DNA of 36,874 nt, taken from the NCBI GenBank assembly GCA_051453625.1, contig JBOZIK010000001.1, forward strand, positions 190,668,930 to 190,705,803. The letters are read 5' to 3'. The stretch's first letter is position 1, and every line of letters starts with the position of its first letter. The translations under genes and the position numbers were made by a program. The notes beneath the pieces are model-generated. The model was not told the DNA's origin and searched no databases. It was given only the letters and a program-made list of their open reading frames with translations. The DNA is from Welwitschia mirabilis (taxonomy: Eukaryota; Gnetophyta; Gnetopsida; Welwitschiales). Shown here one piece after another: positions 24,673-33,752 of the stretch.

Positions 24673-24684
24673 TGGTATTAGAGC
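24673..24684 (+). other. Copia primer-binding site (tRNA-iMet type)
   Basis: TGGTATTAGAGC differs by one base from the standard plant copia primer site TGGTATCAGAGC, complementary to the 3' end of initiator tRNA-Met. It lies 2 bp after the 5' LTR. This fixes the orientation and the LTR end. Confidence 0.92.
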
Positions 24685-24726
24685 AAGATTACTCTGGATA
24701 GAGTTTTAGCACTCTAAGGTGATTAA

Positions 24727-26030
24727 ATGGAACCAAATTTTAATGAAGGTTACTCAGTTTAAAGACTTCCTTTCTTTAATAGATCTAATTATTTATTTTA
24801 GAAAATCAAAATAACTATTTTTTTGAAATCTCTTGATTTAAATATTTGGAATAGTATTGTATGTGGTATTTTAGAACTTACTACTCCTTTGGTAGATTAG
24901 ACTAATAAACAACGGGACAAAGAAAGACTTAATCTTAAAGGAATAAATACACTCATATGTGCTTTTAGCTCTAAAGAATATAGTTGAGTAGTGAAGTGCA
25001 CTTCAGTAAAGAAAATTTATGACACTTTTAAAATAGCTAATGAAGGTATAAGTGTAGTTAAAAATTTAAAATTATAATTTATAACCATTTAATTTGAAAA
25101 TATTAGGATGGAAGAGGAAGAAACTATTATTGAATATATAACTAAGGTGACTGACATTGTAAACACAATATGGGGACTTAGTAAAAAGATCTCTGAAAGA
25201 ATAATTGTAAGGAAAGTCTTAAGGATCTTATCTACATAGTTTCGACCATAAATCACTATAATAGAGAAAAGAAAAAGTTCGGATTCCATAAGCTTGGAAG
25301 ATCTTAATCTTTGATTGCATACGAGTCTACCATTTTGGTTGAAGACACATCTAAAGCCAAAAAAAAAAAAAAAAATCCTTAAAGTGTTCTAGTCAAGACT
25401 GGGATAAATCAAACAATGAAGAAGATGATAAAGATTCAGTCTCTTTGGATAAAAATTTCAAAATATTCTTATGGAAGCAAAAGGATTCTAAGACAAGAAG
25501 TCTAAGGTTAAGTGATGATTAATTTTACAGAATAAATAAGGATAGAATTAACAAGAAGATCCAAAAATATTTGCAATGCTTTTAGTATAAAGGATTTGGT
25601 CACATTGCTACTGAGTGTGTCAATACTAGGGAAGGAAAAAAACAAAGGAAAGAAGGCACTAAAAAACACATGGAATAATGATGACAAATCTAAATCAGAT
25701 AATTCCCAAGGTGGAGAAAAAGAATTTGGTCGAATGGCTATTTTTGAAGACTATGCCCTTGTTGCAACTATGGAGAAAGATCCAATAATTTCAAAAGATG
25801 AAAAGGTAAATCATGAATCCCTCAAAGATATCAAAGATGCATAATGCAAAATTGTATTTTCATTATGAAGATATATCTTATAAGAATAAATTTAAAATAT
25901 CCTCTTTACAATATAAACTTGATCCAATTAACCAACAATTGGAAAGGATTGGTGAAAATCTTACAGGTGTAAATAAGACCATTTTAGATTTGAGTAAAGA
26001 ACTAGAGGTTACTAGAAATTCAAGAACATA
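24727..26030 (+). pseudogene. Copia gag (UBN2-type) pseudogene
   Basis: The structural gag protein of the nested copia element. The ATG at 24727 starts MEPNFNEGYSV, followed by a region reading NYLF and IKITIFLKSLDLNIW, as in plant copia gags. The best-preserved part, about 25100-25310, reads IRMEEEETIIEYITKVTDIV and then KKISERIIVRKVLRILS, which matches the UBN2 core. A CCHC zinc knuckle lies at 25577-25618, but its second Cys codon is now Tyr and a stop precedes it. A basic/acidic stretch and a helical segment (ISSLQYKLDPINQQLERIGE) follow to about 26030. Many stops and some frame changes make it non-functional. No start other than 24727 fits. Confidence 0.85.
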
Positions 26031-26099
26031 GTCCAACATTCATTTGAGTAAGGTAAACTTTAGATAAAAGATATATGAATACAATCAGAATGCTTCATA

Positions 26100-26165
26100 T
26101 CCTTTCAATATTTGCTATTATTATTGTGGTGAAGTTGGACATCTTTAATTCTCATGTCCTATTAA
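26100..26165 (+). pseudogene. Second zinc-knuckle-like motif upstream of copia protease
   Basis: The plus strand reads CYYYCGEVGHL, a stop, then FSC. This keeps the C-C-GH-C pattern of a retroviral zinc knuckle with one extra residue between the first two cysteines, perhaps from a TAT codon duplication. Such a second knuckle just before protease is usual in SIRE-like copia elements. Confidence 0.55.
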
Positions 26166-26299
26166 AACAGAAAAATTCTTTTGTTATAAGAATGATAGGT
26201 TTTTATGAAGATAAAAAGGAATGGAAAAGTATCAAACCATGGGCAAAAATGGATTAGAAAAGATTCCATTATGGATATTTATACAAACTTCATTAAAGG

Positions 26300-26940
26300 T
26301 TAAAGAACTTCCAAAATGATTCATAAATAATGGGGGCTCAAGATATATAACAGAAGATAGAAGACATTTTCATACTCTAGTTGGTTATAATGATGGAGAG
26401 GTATCCTGTGGGGATAATATAAAGGTATCCATCACAGGTAATGAAATGGTATGAAAAAGGAACCTAATTAATATTGAAGATGTCTTGTATGTTGAAGGCT
26501 TTAAGCATAATCTTTTTATTATGATTCAAATGCATGACAAAGGTAAGATGATAATTGTTGATAAAAATAAATGTGTTGTTAAAAAATGCCTTAAATGACA
26601 AAGTTCTTTGAATTGCATCTAAAAGAGGTATCTTTACTTTATTGGAGGAAAATTAAGCTTTGGAGAATTGTGTGGCTTTAATTAAGAAAGTAAAGGAAGG
26701 TTATGGTATAGAAAAATAGAACACTCTAATATGAAAATCTAAAGAGAATGCCTCAATAAGAATTGATACGAGGCTTATCAAAATTAAATTTGACAAATTT
26801 TGAATCATGTGAGAGTTATTAAATAAGGAAAATATCAAAGTCATCTTTCAAACCTAAAAAGCGTATATTCACAAATGCAAGGTTTAAATACTTAAGAGTA
26901 GAATTGGGCATTGGAACATGCCCAACTAAGGTATGATCTA
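26300..26940 (+). pseudogene. Copia protease and start of integrase, truncated
   Basis: The pol part of the nested copia element. Protease: NNGGSRYITEDRRHFHTLVG at about 26327 corresponds to the family's DSGCSRHMTG active-site region, with the catalytic Asp changed to Asn. It is followed by VSCGDNIKVSITG and by LINIEDVLYVEGFKHNLFIM. Integrase zinc region: LWYRKIEHSNMKI (about 26701) matches the family's LWHRRLGHLN, and KSSFKPKKRIFTNARFKYLR (about 26840) matches the segment before the integrase core. Similarity then stops at about 26940. The integrase core, reverse transcriptase and RNase H are absent: an internal deletion. Confidence 0.8.
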
Positions 26941-27388
26941 AACATTAATCAGTAATAATGTTTTTGTATATTCGATCAATTTTAAGTACTTCTGAGCATA
27001 ATTCTTGTCTCATGTTTATTCTTTATGTATAACAAACAATGATCGATATGTCATCAAAATTTATTCATTATCATTAATATAGTTTTTTATTACTTATTTC
27101 ATACAGTTACCTACATTATGCTTATGTTTATTTTTTTCTTTTTTTACATATGCTTTTCATGGGTATTCTTTGTTGTTTTTATTTGGATATGTAGGATCAA
27201 TGATGTTAAAATGGGGAGAAACTTATTGAGGATTAAAAATTCAAGCTTAAAAAGGGATATTAGATTTAGGAGGAACAAATATTAGTTTTAGGGGAGATGA
27301 AGGCATAATGTTGAAAAGGGATATTAGATTTAGGGGAAGAAAATATCAGATTCAAGGGGAGATAAAGGTATAAGATTTGTCATCATTG
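26941..27388 (+). other. Copia 3' non-coding interior after deletion
   Basis: No coding similarity is seen. The last 150 bp contain repeated purine-rich phrases such as AAAAGGGATATTAGATTTAG (27249 and 27325) and GGGGAGAT, typical of the region before the polypurine tract in long-LTR copia elements. Confidence 0.6.
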
Positions 27389-27403
27389 AAAAGGAGGAGA
27401 TTA
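27389..27403 (+). other. Copia polypurine tract
   Basis: AAAAGGAGGAGATTA directly precedes the TG of the 3' LTR, the usual priming site for plus-strand DNA synthesis. Confidence 0.8.
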
Positions 27404-27596
27404 TGGGAATTATGAGTTTTAATAATGACATCGTAATAAGTTTGATGGCATATTTAGAAGTGTGCATGCTCATCGCCTTTTGGAAACTAACAAATGGATA
27501 ATCTAAAGTTTATAAACTTTTGTATAGTTAGCCTTAATCTTAATGATGGACATCCTTTCCTCATGTTTTTGTATGTTTAGTTTTCTAATAGGACAT

Positions 27597-28058
27597 AGAA
27601 CATCCCCACTCAAAAGACACCAATGTTTCCACTCTTCATAGTCTAATTAAATAGGATTTTGACTTCTTAATAGCTATGGACATCCCCACTCAAGTAACCC
27701 AGATATCCCCATCCTTCATAGATGATTTGTATGGTACTTTGTATTGTTAATAGGTCTAGACATCCTTACTATAACATCTTGGATGTTCCTCCTCCTTTTA
27801 GCCCATTTGTATGATGGATTGCATAGTTTACAGGTGTTGATATTTCCACTATTTTGATGTGGACATCCCAATTATTTAGTGTAGATGTCCCCACTTCTCA
27901 AGAGGAATACTTGCACCTAGAATAGCTCATTTTAATGTAGATGTCCCCACTATTTTAGTGCACACATCCCCAATCCTAGAAGTGTGTTCTATTTGAATAA
28001 AAAGGGATTTTTTAGTGCATATGTTCCCACTCATTTAGGTGAATGTCCCCACTTCTGA
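27597..28058 (+). repeat. CCCCACT motif cluster in 3' LTR U3
   Basis: About nine exact or near-exact copies of an (A/T)GTCCCCACT or ACATCCCCACT motif occur, near 27603, 27691, 27712, 27866, 27886, 27944, 27966, 28021 and 28045. Spacing is irregular (about 20-150 bp). The cluster lies upstream of the TATA box and is shared with the 5' LTR, so it belonged to the ancestral U3. An enhancer role is inferred from position. Confidence 0.65.
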
Positions 28059-28259
28059 ACTATTATAAAATGACTATTTTTTAATGGAACTTACTGTGGT
28101 TTTAATAGTTTATTTTGGCACAAATTTTAAGACTGATTTGATGGAAGATATTTCTTAGATCTACACCTAGAATGGTAACTAAATAAATGAATATATGAAT
28201 TTAAGATTTTTTGAAAATATCAATCCACTATTTTCTAATAGCTATCTAATGTGTGTTCT

Positions 28260-28269
28260 CTATAAAAGG
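28260..28269 (+). promoter_or_regulatory. TATA box of copia 3' LTR
   Basis: CTATAAAAGG is a consensus plant TATA box. The 5' LTR has lost the matching ~25 bp (AGCTATCTAAGCTCAATATT runs across the site), so only the 3' copy retains it. It points rightward into the disrupted gypsy pol. Confidence 0.7.
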
Positions 28270-28797
28270 AAGAAAGCTTAACATTTATGATTAATGAATT
28301 TATTGATAGTTACTCTACATTGGATATACTCTATCATAACAACCAACATTTGATTTATCTCTCTGCTCCAAACATCTTGTGAAATTTGTGCTTGAGGCAT
28401 TCTCTTTCTTACGTTTTGTCATGATTAAGTCCAAGACAAGAAAAAACTCCTTATTATAGAAGGTTGATGATAAGCCAAAAATCATCTGTATAGCAAAGGA
28501 TTGATGATAAGCCCAAAATAATCTCTATTGTAAAGGGTTGATGATTAACCAGATAATCATCAATTCAAGAGATTGAAAGGAACCATGGAAGGAGAATTGC
28601 TTATCTCTCCTTGAAGAGTGGAGTAGGTAGATTACCAAACCACTATAAAATTCTTGTGTCTTATTTTGTTTTCATTTTTTACATTAGTTTTAGTTGTTAT
28701 AGATCTTTACATGCAAAGTATATTCTTTATTTAAGGTTACAAAATTTATTTATATATCTATTGTCAAACCTATTCACCCACCATTTAGGATTTTTCA

Positions 28798-29560
28798 TTT
28801 AATTTATATAATAAATATATAAGGCTTTCACCCATATTATAGTTTAGTTGTTTAGCCAATTTTAAAGTTTTATGCTTAAAGTTGCTTAACATTATTGTCT
28901 ATTTATCATAAACTAGTCCATATGGTGTAAATACAATTAATATTTTCTTGTAATTCTAAAGGCCTATAAGGCATCATTTAATTTCTTAGTTAAATTTGTA
29001 TTTTTATCATTAATGATTTTTTGAATTATTCTTTCAATTTATCTATGAGTATTTTTAGTTTATCCATTTATCTAATGATGATAAGATGTAGTCATTCTAT
29101 GATTCACTCCTAACTTATAGAAAAGTTTAGCAAACATCTTTATAGTAAAATGAGTACCTTTGTCAGAGATATGAACTCAAGGGGATTCAAACTTATTCAT
29201 TATTTTTATGAAAATACTTAGTAATTGTTTTGGAGGTATAATTATTAATGGTTCTGCCTCTACTAATTTGATCAAATAATCAACACATAATATAATGTAT
29301 TCTTTCCTTAAGAACTTGGGGTTTATGAGTATAATAAAATAAATAACTTAACCTTCAAAAGATTCTATACTTCTAGTAAAAATTGTGAGGCATTTCTTAA
29401 CTTTTATATTCTTCCCTTTGACATTTATCACATCATTTAACAAAACAATAACAATATCTAAAGAGATAACGCTAATTGTATCGAAATTGACGAACCTTAA
29501 ATGCATTTATTTTTTCATTAAACTGAGCTCCATATCATCTTCATGCATAGTCATAATACT
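28798..29560 (-). pseudogene. Gypsy integrase, main part
   Basis: Integrase of the minus-strand Ty3/gypsy element, which would insert the DNA copy into the host genome. The zinc domain is recognisable by CDKCQREEYKS (29411-29432 region). The core follows with YILLCVDYLIKLVEAEPL (about 29310 down to 29255) and HISDKGTHFTIKMFAKLFYK (about 29175 down to 29115), retaining two catalytic Asp codons. Then comes TSYHH, a stop, and ING-TKNTHR, where the family has NGQ-E: the catalytic Glu codon is now Lys. The C-terminal part LTKKLNDAL and YLLYKLN runs to the edge of the copia insertion and continues at 23456. Many stops are present. The plus-strand frame at 29385-29651 is a shadow. Confidence 0.9.
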
Positions 29561-29819
29561 TTCTACTTTTTTTTTCCTTTCACACATTATCTCAATCCTT
29601 TGTTTAGTCCTATTTTGTATAAGATCACTTAATTCCATAAATATTTGTTAGCTTTTCAAGTTGTCTATTAGTTTCATTATAATATGAATTTTGTGGGTAA
29701 TTGTAGGGTAGCTAAAATGTTAAGCTATATTAGTAAGATAAGATTGCTTAAAATTTTTTAATAAATCTCTATTTAGAAGATCTTCCCATATATTAAATTG
29801 TTCTTCTTATTAATCATCA

Positions 29820-30260
29820 AAATTTAACATAGCTAACTAATTGACTACTACATTTTCATTCCTTTTCTATAACAAAACCAAACTTTTATATCAAAAAAAC
29901 TAATCTACTTGTTATATCTATTACTTATTTTTTATTCGTTAGGAACCTTGTGGTTGAATAATTAGTATGTACCTTTTTGAGGTAGCCAAGTATATATTAT
30001 TTAAATTTATCCAATGTAAATACTATAAGTAACATCTATTTTTTAGTAACTATGTAAGTTAATTGAGTGGTATTGAAGCTTTTACTATTAATACTATAGC
30101 ATAAGGTTTATCTTCATCATATTTCTATTCTAATATGTCCTCAATTGCATAATTCAAAGCATCTATCCTGATATGAAGCACTTTGCTTCCATTAGAAATT
30201 TATAAAATAGGCACTTCTTCTAATTTTTTCTTAAGCTGCTAAAAAGTTTATTATCACTTA
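29820..30260 (-). pseudogene. Gypsy RNase H domain
   Basis: The minus strand carries, in family order: LKKKLEEVPIL (family: LK-ALT-APIL), GSKVLHIRIDALNYAIEDIL (family: DASDYAVGAVL, with the first catalytic Asp codon kept), KYDEDKPYAI, TQLTYIVTKK (family: NYATTEKE), VVFTLDKFK-YILG and NENVVV (family: ENVVADHLSRL). In the full element this degrades the RNA strand during reverse transcription. Stops and small frameshifts interrupt it. It lies directly between reverse transcriptase and integrase, as expected for Ty3/gypsy. Confidence 0.87.
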
Positions 30261-30349
30261 TTATTATATCTATATTTTGTGTCTCTTTGTAATACTTCAA
30301 ATAATGGATTTTTTATTTTACTAAGATTATAAGTAAATATTTTCTATCA

Positions 30350-31035
30350 TACATGTCCTAGGAATGATTTTAATTCCTTTAATTTAATTAGGGATTCAAT
30401 GTATCTTATAATGTTTATTCTATTCTCATTTATTTTAATTCACCTTTTTAATATGTTATGATCTAATACTACTTCTTGTCTTATCATTAAGTACTTTTTA
30501 ACCAACTTAATTTCAATTTCTTTTCATCACATACTTGAAGAACCTCTTCCAGCCTATCTAAAGCCATGTCAAGATCATCACTATATGTTCAAATTTCATC
30601 CATAAAGACACCAATTAATTTTCTTAACATATCTTAAAAATGTGACAAGCTAATCCTTAAAATGTAGTTGAGGCATTGCATAATTCAAATGATAAGACTT
30701 TGAAAGAAAAAGTCACCCAATGATGGGTAAATGTTTTCTTCTCTTAATCTTTTGGAACTATGATGGATTTGATTATAACCACTATAGCGATCTAAAAAAC
30801 TATGATACTCATGTCCATCACTTCTATCCAACACTCAATTAATAAAGGAAAATGATATTTGTAAGTGATTTTATTCAATAATCTATAGTTAATATATATC
30901 CTTCATTTTAATCCTTTCTTGGATACTATTGTAATAGGGCTAATCTAATCTAAATTTGAAATAGAAAAAATAAATCTAACCTTGAGAAGGATATCTATTT
31001 CACCTTTTATAATTTATTGAGTTTTCAAATTTGTT
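30350..31035 (-). pseudogene. Gypsy reverse transcriptase domain
   Basis: The minus strand reads, in order: KGEIDILLKVRFIFSISN, SPITIVSKKG, YINYRLLNKITYKYHFPL, GHEYHSFLDRYSGYNQIHHS, SFELCNASTT (family: PFGLCNAPATF), VFMDEI (family: VFMDDF; the second Asp of the active-site pair is now Glu) and LKELKSFLGHV. The wording is that of plant Athila/Tat-type gypsy elements. The active-site pair lies at 30591-30606. Several stop codons and small frameshifts make it inactive. In the full element this domain would copy the RNA into DNA, primed by the tRNA-Asp site at 33732. Confidence 0.92.
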
Positions 31036-31384
31036 TTTCTTTATACTTTTTTAATATATTTAATTTATTAATATATAAATATTTTACGATGATGAACATT
31101 TGTATCAATTTCTTCTATATTTAAACGTATCTAGTTCACTAGTTTAACATGCCTTTTCAACATAGTTTTAAGTTTCCTTTTCTGAGAGTGTTTTAATTTA
31201 CTATTTATTATTAAAAGCATACTATCTTCAACATCAAATGTTTTAATCCTTATTTAAAGCTACTTTATGTATTAACTCTTACTTTGTTACTTCCATAATG
31301 TCTTTCTTATATTTTTATTCATGATTTTCTATCTCTAGTACATTTTGGATTTCATCTTCTATTGTGTTTATGTTATTTCTTTCT

Positions 31385-31740
31385 TATTTTCCTAAAATCT
31401 CTGCTTGTTTGAAAATTCTTATGTAATTTTTAAGAGATCCCATTATATTTTATAAAATCCCTTTCCTAGTATATGAAATAGCATCAGCTGTAGCTGTCAA
31501 ATGCCTTCTTAATGTTATAGGATAATTATTCTATTTTTATTTTATCTTAAAGATCATCAAATATACTATATACATGAACCCTTATAAGTTTGTTATAATA
31601 TCTATTATGATGTCTTTTGTACTTGTAGAATATTTATCTACTAGTATTAAGTTTCTATCATGTTATTCCAATTCTTCCTAATTTTATATAAGCTTTATAT
31701 GATATAACATTTATGCTTGCTCTAAAATCAACTAATTCCA
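31385..31740 (-). pseudogene. Gypsy aspartic protease domain
   Basis: The minus strand begins ELVDFRASINVISYKAYIKL, where the family reads LVDLGASVNLLPYSVYKKLG. The catalytic Asp codon is kept, but the Gly of the D-x-G-A motif is Arg. Further on, NYPITLRRHLTATADAISYT corresponds to the family's VPIILGRPFLATANALINC, followed by KNYIRIFKQA. The wording is typical of plant Athila-like gypsy polyproteins. The SINE at 31750-32011 is inserted immediately upstream, within a few bases of the ELVDF codons. The stretch 31036-31384, between protease and reverse transcriptase, is a linker in which I see no domain. Confidence 0.82.
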
Positions 31741-31749
31741 TGAATTTAT

Positions 31750-32011
31750 TTTGTTTGTTTTTTGAAGAGATAGCAGGTAGGTAATTTTTCACCACACAAA
31801 TGCCTAGTGGCATTTAGGATTATGGAATCTATTCTATTTGTATTTTCTGTTGATATTAGGTAGGTAATTTTTATGCCACACAAATGCCTAGTGGCACCTG
31901 GGCTTACAGAATATATTCCATTTGTATTCCCTATCACTATTGAGGTTTGAACTTTGGACCTTTAGGACCATGTGTCTATGATCTTACCACTTTGGTAAGT
32001 AGTCATTGACA
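31750..32011 (-). mobile_element. tRNA-derived SINE with internal duplication
   Basis: A minus-strand SINE flanked by the perfect 10-bp target-site duplication ATGAATTTAT (31740-31749 and 32012-32021). Its head carries an A-box-like CCAAAGTGGTAAG (31983-31995 region) and a B box GTTCAAACC (31944-31952), spaced as in tRNA-derived pol III promoters. The 3' tail on the minus strand is CTTCAAAAAACAAACAAAAT, which is A-rich as usual. The body contains an ~83-bp tandem duplication (31776-31858 and 31859-31943). The 63-codon frame at 31746-31937 only reflects this repeat. The insertion lies between the gag-position region and protease of the gypsy element. Confidence 0.82.
31776..31943. repeat. ~83-bp tandem duplication inside the SINE
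   Basis: Both units start GGTAGGTAATTTTT, contain ACACAAATGCCTAGTGGCA and include a TTTGTATT phrase near the end. They differ at about a dozen positions, so the duplication is not recent and may be a family feature of a dimer-like SINE body. Confidence 0.85.
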
Positions 32012-32021
32012 ATGAATTTAT

Positions 32022-33731
32022 GTTATTAATTTTAATTTCTATAGTTAGTTTTTCTAGGTCTTTATGTTTTAACCTTTTCATAATTTTGAAGAACAAAAGT
32101 AGGTACTCAAGATAACTAATCTTGTTTTGTATCACGTTTCTTTTTCTTTCTTCTCCCTTTTTGATATATTTGTTTGATAGCTTTAAATTAACTAAGAACT
32201 TTTCTTAATAATTGTACTAAGTATAAAGTAATTAGTAACTTAATAAATTTCTTTGAAAACATTACTATAGATTTACTTAACTTTTTATTTTTATAAATAT
32301 TGTATTCTTAATTACTTCTCATTAGAAAAGGATATTTTACTACATTGTCGTTATTCAGTGCCTTCATAAAGTTTTCATGTTATTTATTAATTTTTTTAAG
32401 TCTTTATTATTCCAAGTTTTCTTATTCACTTTGTATAGTCCCTTTGTATGGCCTTTATTTGTAATTTGTATTAATTGATTTTTCAAATTTGATTTCTATT
32501 ATGACAACTCTGGGATTCTTTAGATTAGGTTTAAGTTAAACTAGCAATCACTTATTATCATGCTTATTTTCATTTTTATTCTTAGAATTTTTAATTTCAT
32601 ACCTAATTCTCCAATTTTTAAAATATTCATTCTTTTTTAATTAATTTTTGTTTGCTATAAATTATTGTAAGGCATCTGCATTGTGCTTTTTTAAACTTTC
32701 TTATTGATAAGGCTAAAGAATTTTCTTATTTACAAAATCAAATTTTTTATTTTTCTTTTCTATAGATATATCTTATCTATTTACATCTAATAATTTCACA
32801 TTACCATTATCCCATCGAGATTCAAGAAAATCATGATCATCTTCATGATAATCTAGCTGTAATTTAGGTTTCTTATCTTTAATTACATAGTTCATTCTTT
32901 TACTTAATTCATTGGTACTCTTCCTAACCTATACTATTTGATTATTTAATTAATCCTTAATTCAATTCCTAAATTAATATAATTTTTTGCTCTTTCTTCA
33001 AAATTTCTTCATTTCTTTTTCTATGTTCTAACAATCTTGACTCATTATATAAAGTTATAAGACAATGTCTTTTAGATTCAATTTTAAAATTCATTAAATT
33101 TCTCATGTATTCCTTTTTGATACTCATTATTTGATTTCTAATATTTCTCAAAATACTTAAAGGTTGTGGTTTGCTTTGAAATTCTATGATATCAAATAGT
33201 AGTATCCCCTTTGGTTTAAGAAACAAAGTATTTAAGCCTTTTTATTATTTATCTCTAGGATCTTTAATCTTCTTACTCTTATAAGTTAAAATTAAGAAAA
33301 TATTAATGATTCTTATTTTGTTTGAAATAAAAAGAGCTCTTTCATCCATAGAATTTAGTTTCAAGGGTTAAATTAGATAATTCATTAATAATGGGACTGA
33401 ACTTTCATTGTTTTATTAAAGAACTTGATTAAAATTTATTTCATAATTCTCATTTCTTTTCACTTTTTCCTAAGCTTCTTTTATTTATTCTATCATACTA
33501 TTCATTCTTTCATTCATTTTTAACCTTTATTCAACCATTCTTTAGGTTGTTAAAGTAGAATTATGAAACTATTTATAAGTTTTAGGTATGTTGTATTATC
33601 TTATAAATTAATCTCTTCATCTTCCATTAATATTTTTTTAAAGGTTATATTTCTACTATATGATTGTAGTGTTTTGATATATTTACTTAATCATTGAAAA
33701 CTAAAATATTAAGTTTTTTTAATAAATTATG
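32022..33731 (-). pseudogene. Gypsy gag-position region, unrecognised
   Basis: This lies between the primer site and protease of the minus-strand gypsy element, where gag should be. The minus strand has long stretches of charged, helix-prone reading. The longest open frame, 32969-33226 (85 codons), contains KPQPLSILRNIRNQIMSIKK and ends in Lys/Glu-rich residues. Near 32840 another frame reads LQLDYHEDDHDFLESRWDNG. I cannot match these to the usual retrotransposon gag core or find a CCHC knuckle. It may be a divergent or heavily frameshifted gag, or it may contain another insertion. Confidence 0.4.
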
Positions 33732-33750
33732 TTCTCAACAATAGCACCAA
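33732..33750 (-). other. Gypsy primer-binding site (decayed tRNA-Asp type)
   Basis: The plus strand reads TTCTCAACAATAGCACCAA. The reverse complement compares with TTGGCGCCGTTGCCGGGAA, the plant tRNA-Asp(GTC)-complementary site used by Athila-type elements. By eye 13 of 19 positions match, and all six differences are C-to-T or G-to-A transitions, mostly at former CpG sites. It sits 2 bp from the LTR end at 33753. Confidence 0.72.
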
Positions 33751-33752
33751 TA

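Larger units (their letters stand above)
23457..28797 (+). mobile_element. Ty1/copia element nested in gypsy integrase, internally deleted
   Basis: A plus-strand copia element of about 5.3 kb with both LTRs, PBS, gag, protease, the start of integrase, and a polypurine tract. Reverse transcriptase, RNase H and most of integrase are missing, so it could not have moved unaided. Long LTRs and a gag of UBN2 type with a CCHC knuckle suggest the SIRE/Maximus group (inference). The insertion lies inside the minus-strand gypsy pol, whose reading is interrupted and resumes across it. A candidate target-site duplication is TTTAA, at 28798-28802 directly after the 3' LTR and at 23450-23454, two bases before the 5' LTR start as I have drawn it. 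Confidence 0.88.
27404..28797 (+). mobile_element. Copia 3' LTR
   Basis: It starts TGGGAATTATGAGTTTTAAT and ends GGATTTTTCA. It is collinear with the 5' LTR and more complete: it keeps a TATA box at 28260-28269 and more CCCCACT motifs. The open frame at 28611-28802 is chance sequence in the LTR. Confidence 0.88.

Noticed and set aside
29385-29651. 88-codon plus-strand frame
   Set aside because: It is the complement of the minus-strand gypsy integrase, which has clear family motifs.
31746-31937. 63-codon minus-strand frame with an internal protein repeat
   Set aside because: The repeat is explained by the DNA-level tandem duplication in the SINE body.
31983-31999. Palindrome CTTACCACTTTGGTAAG as a protein-binding operator
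   Set aside because: It coincides with the A-box region of the SINE head, which explains the sequence better.
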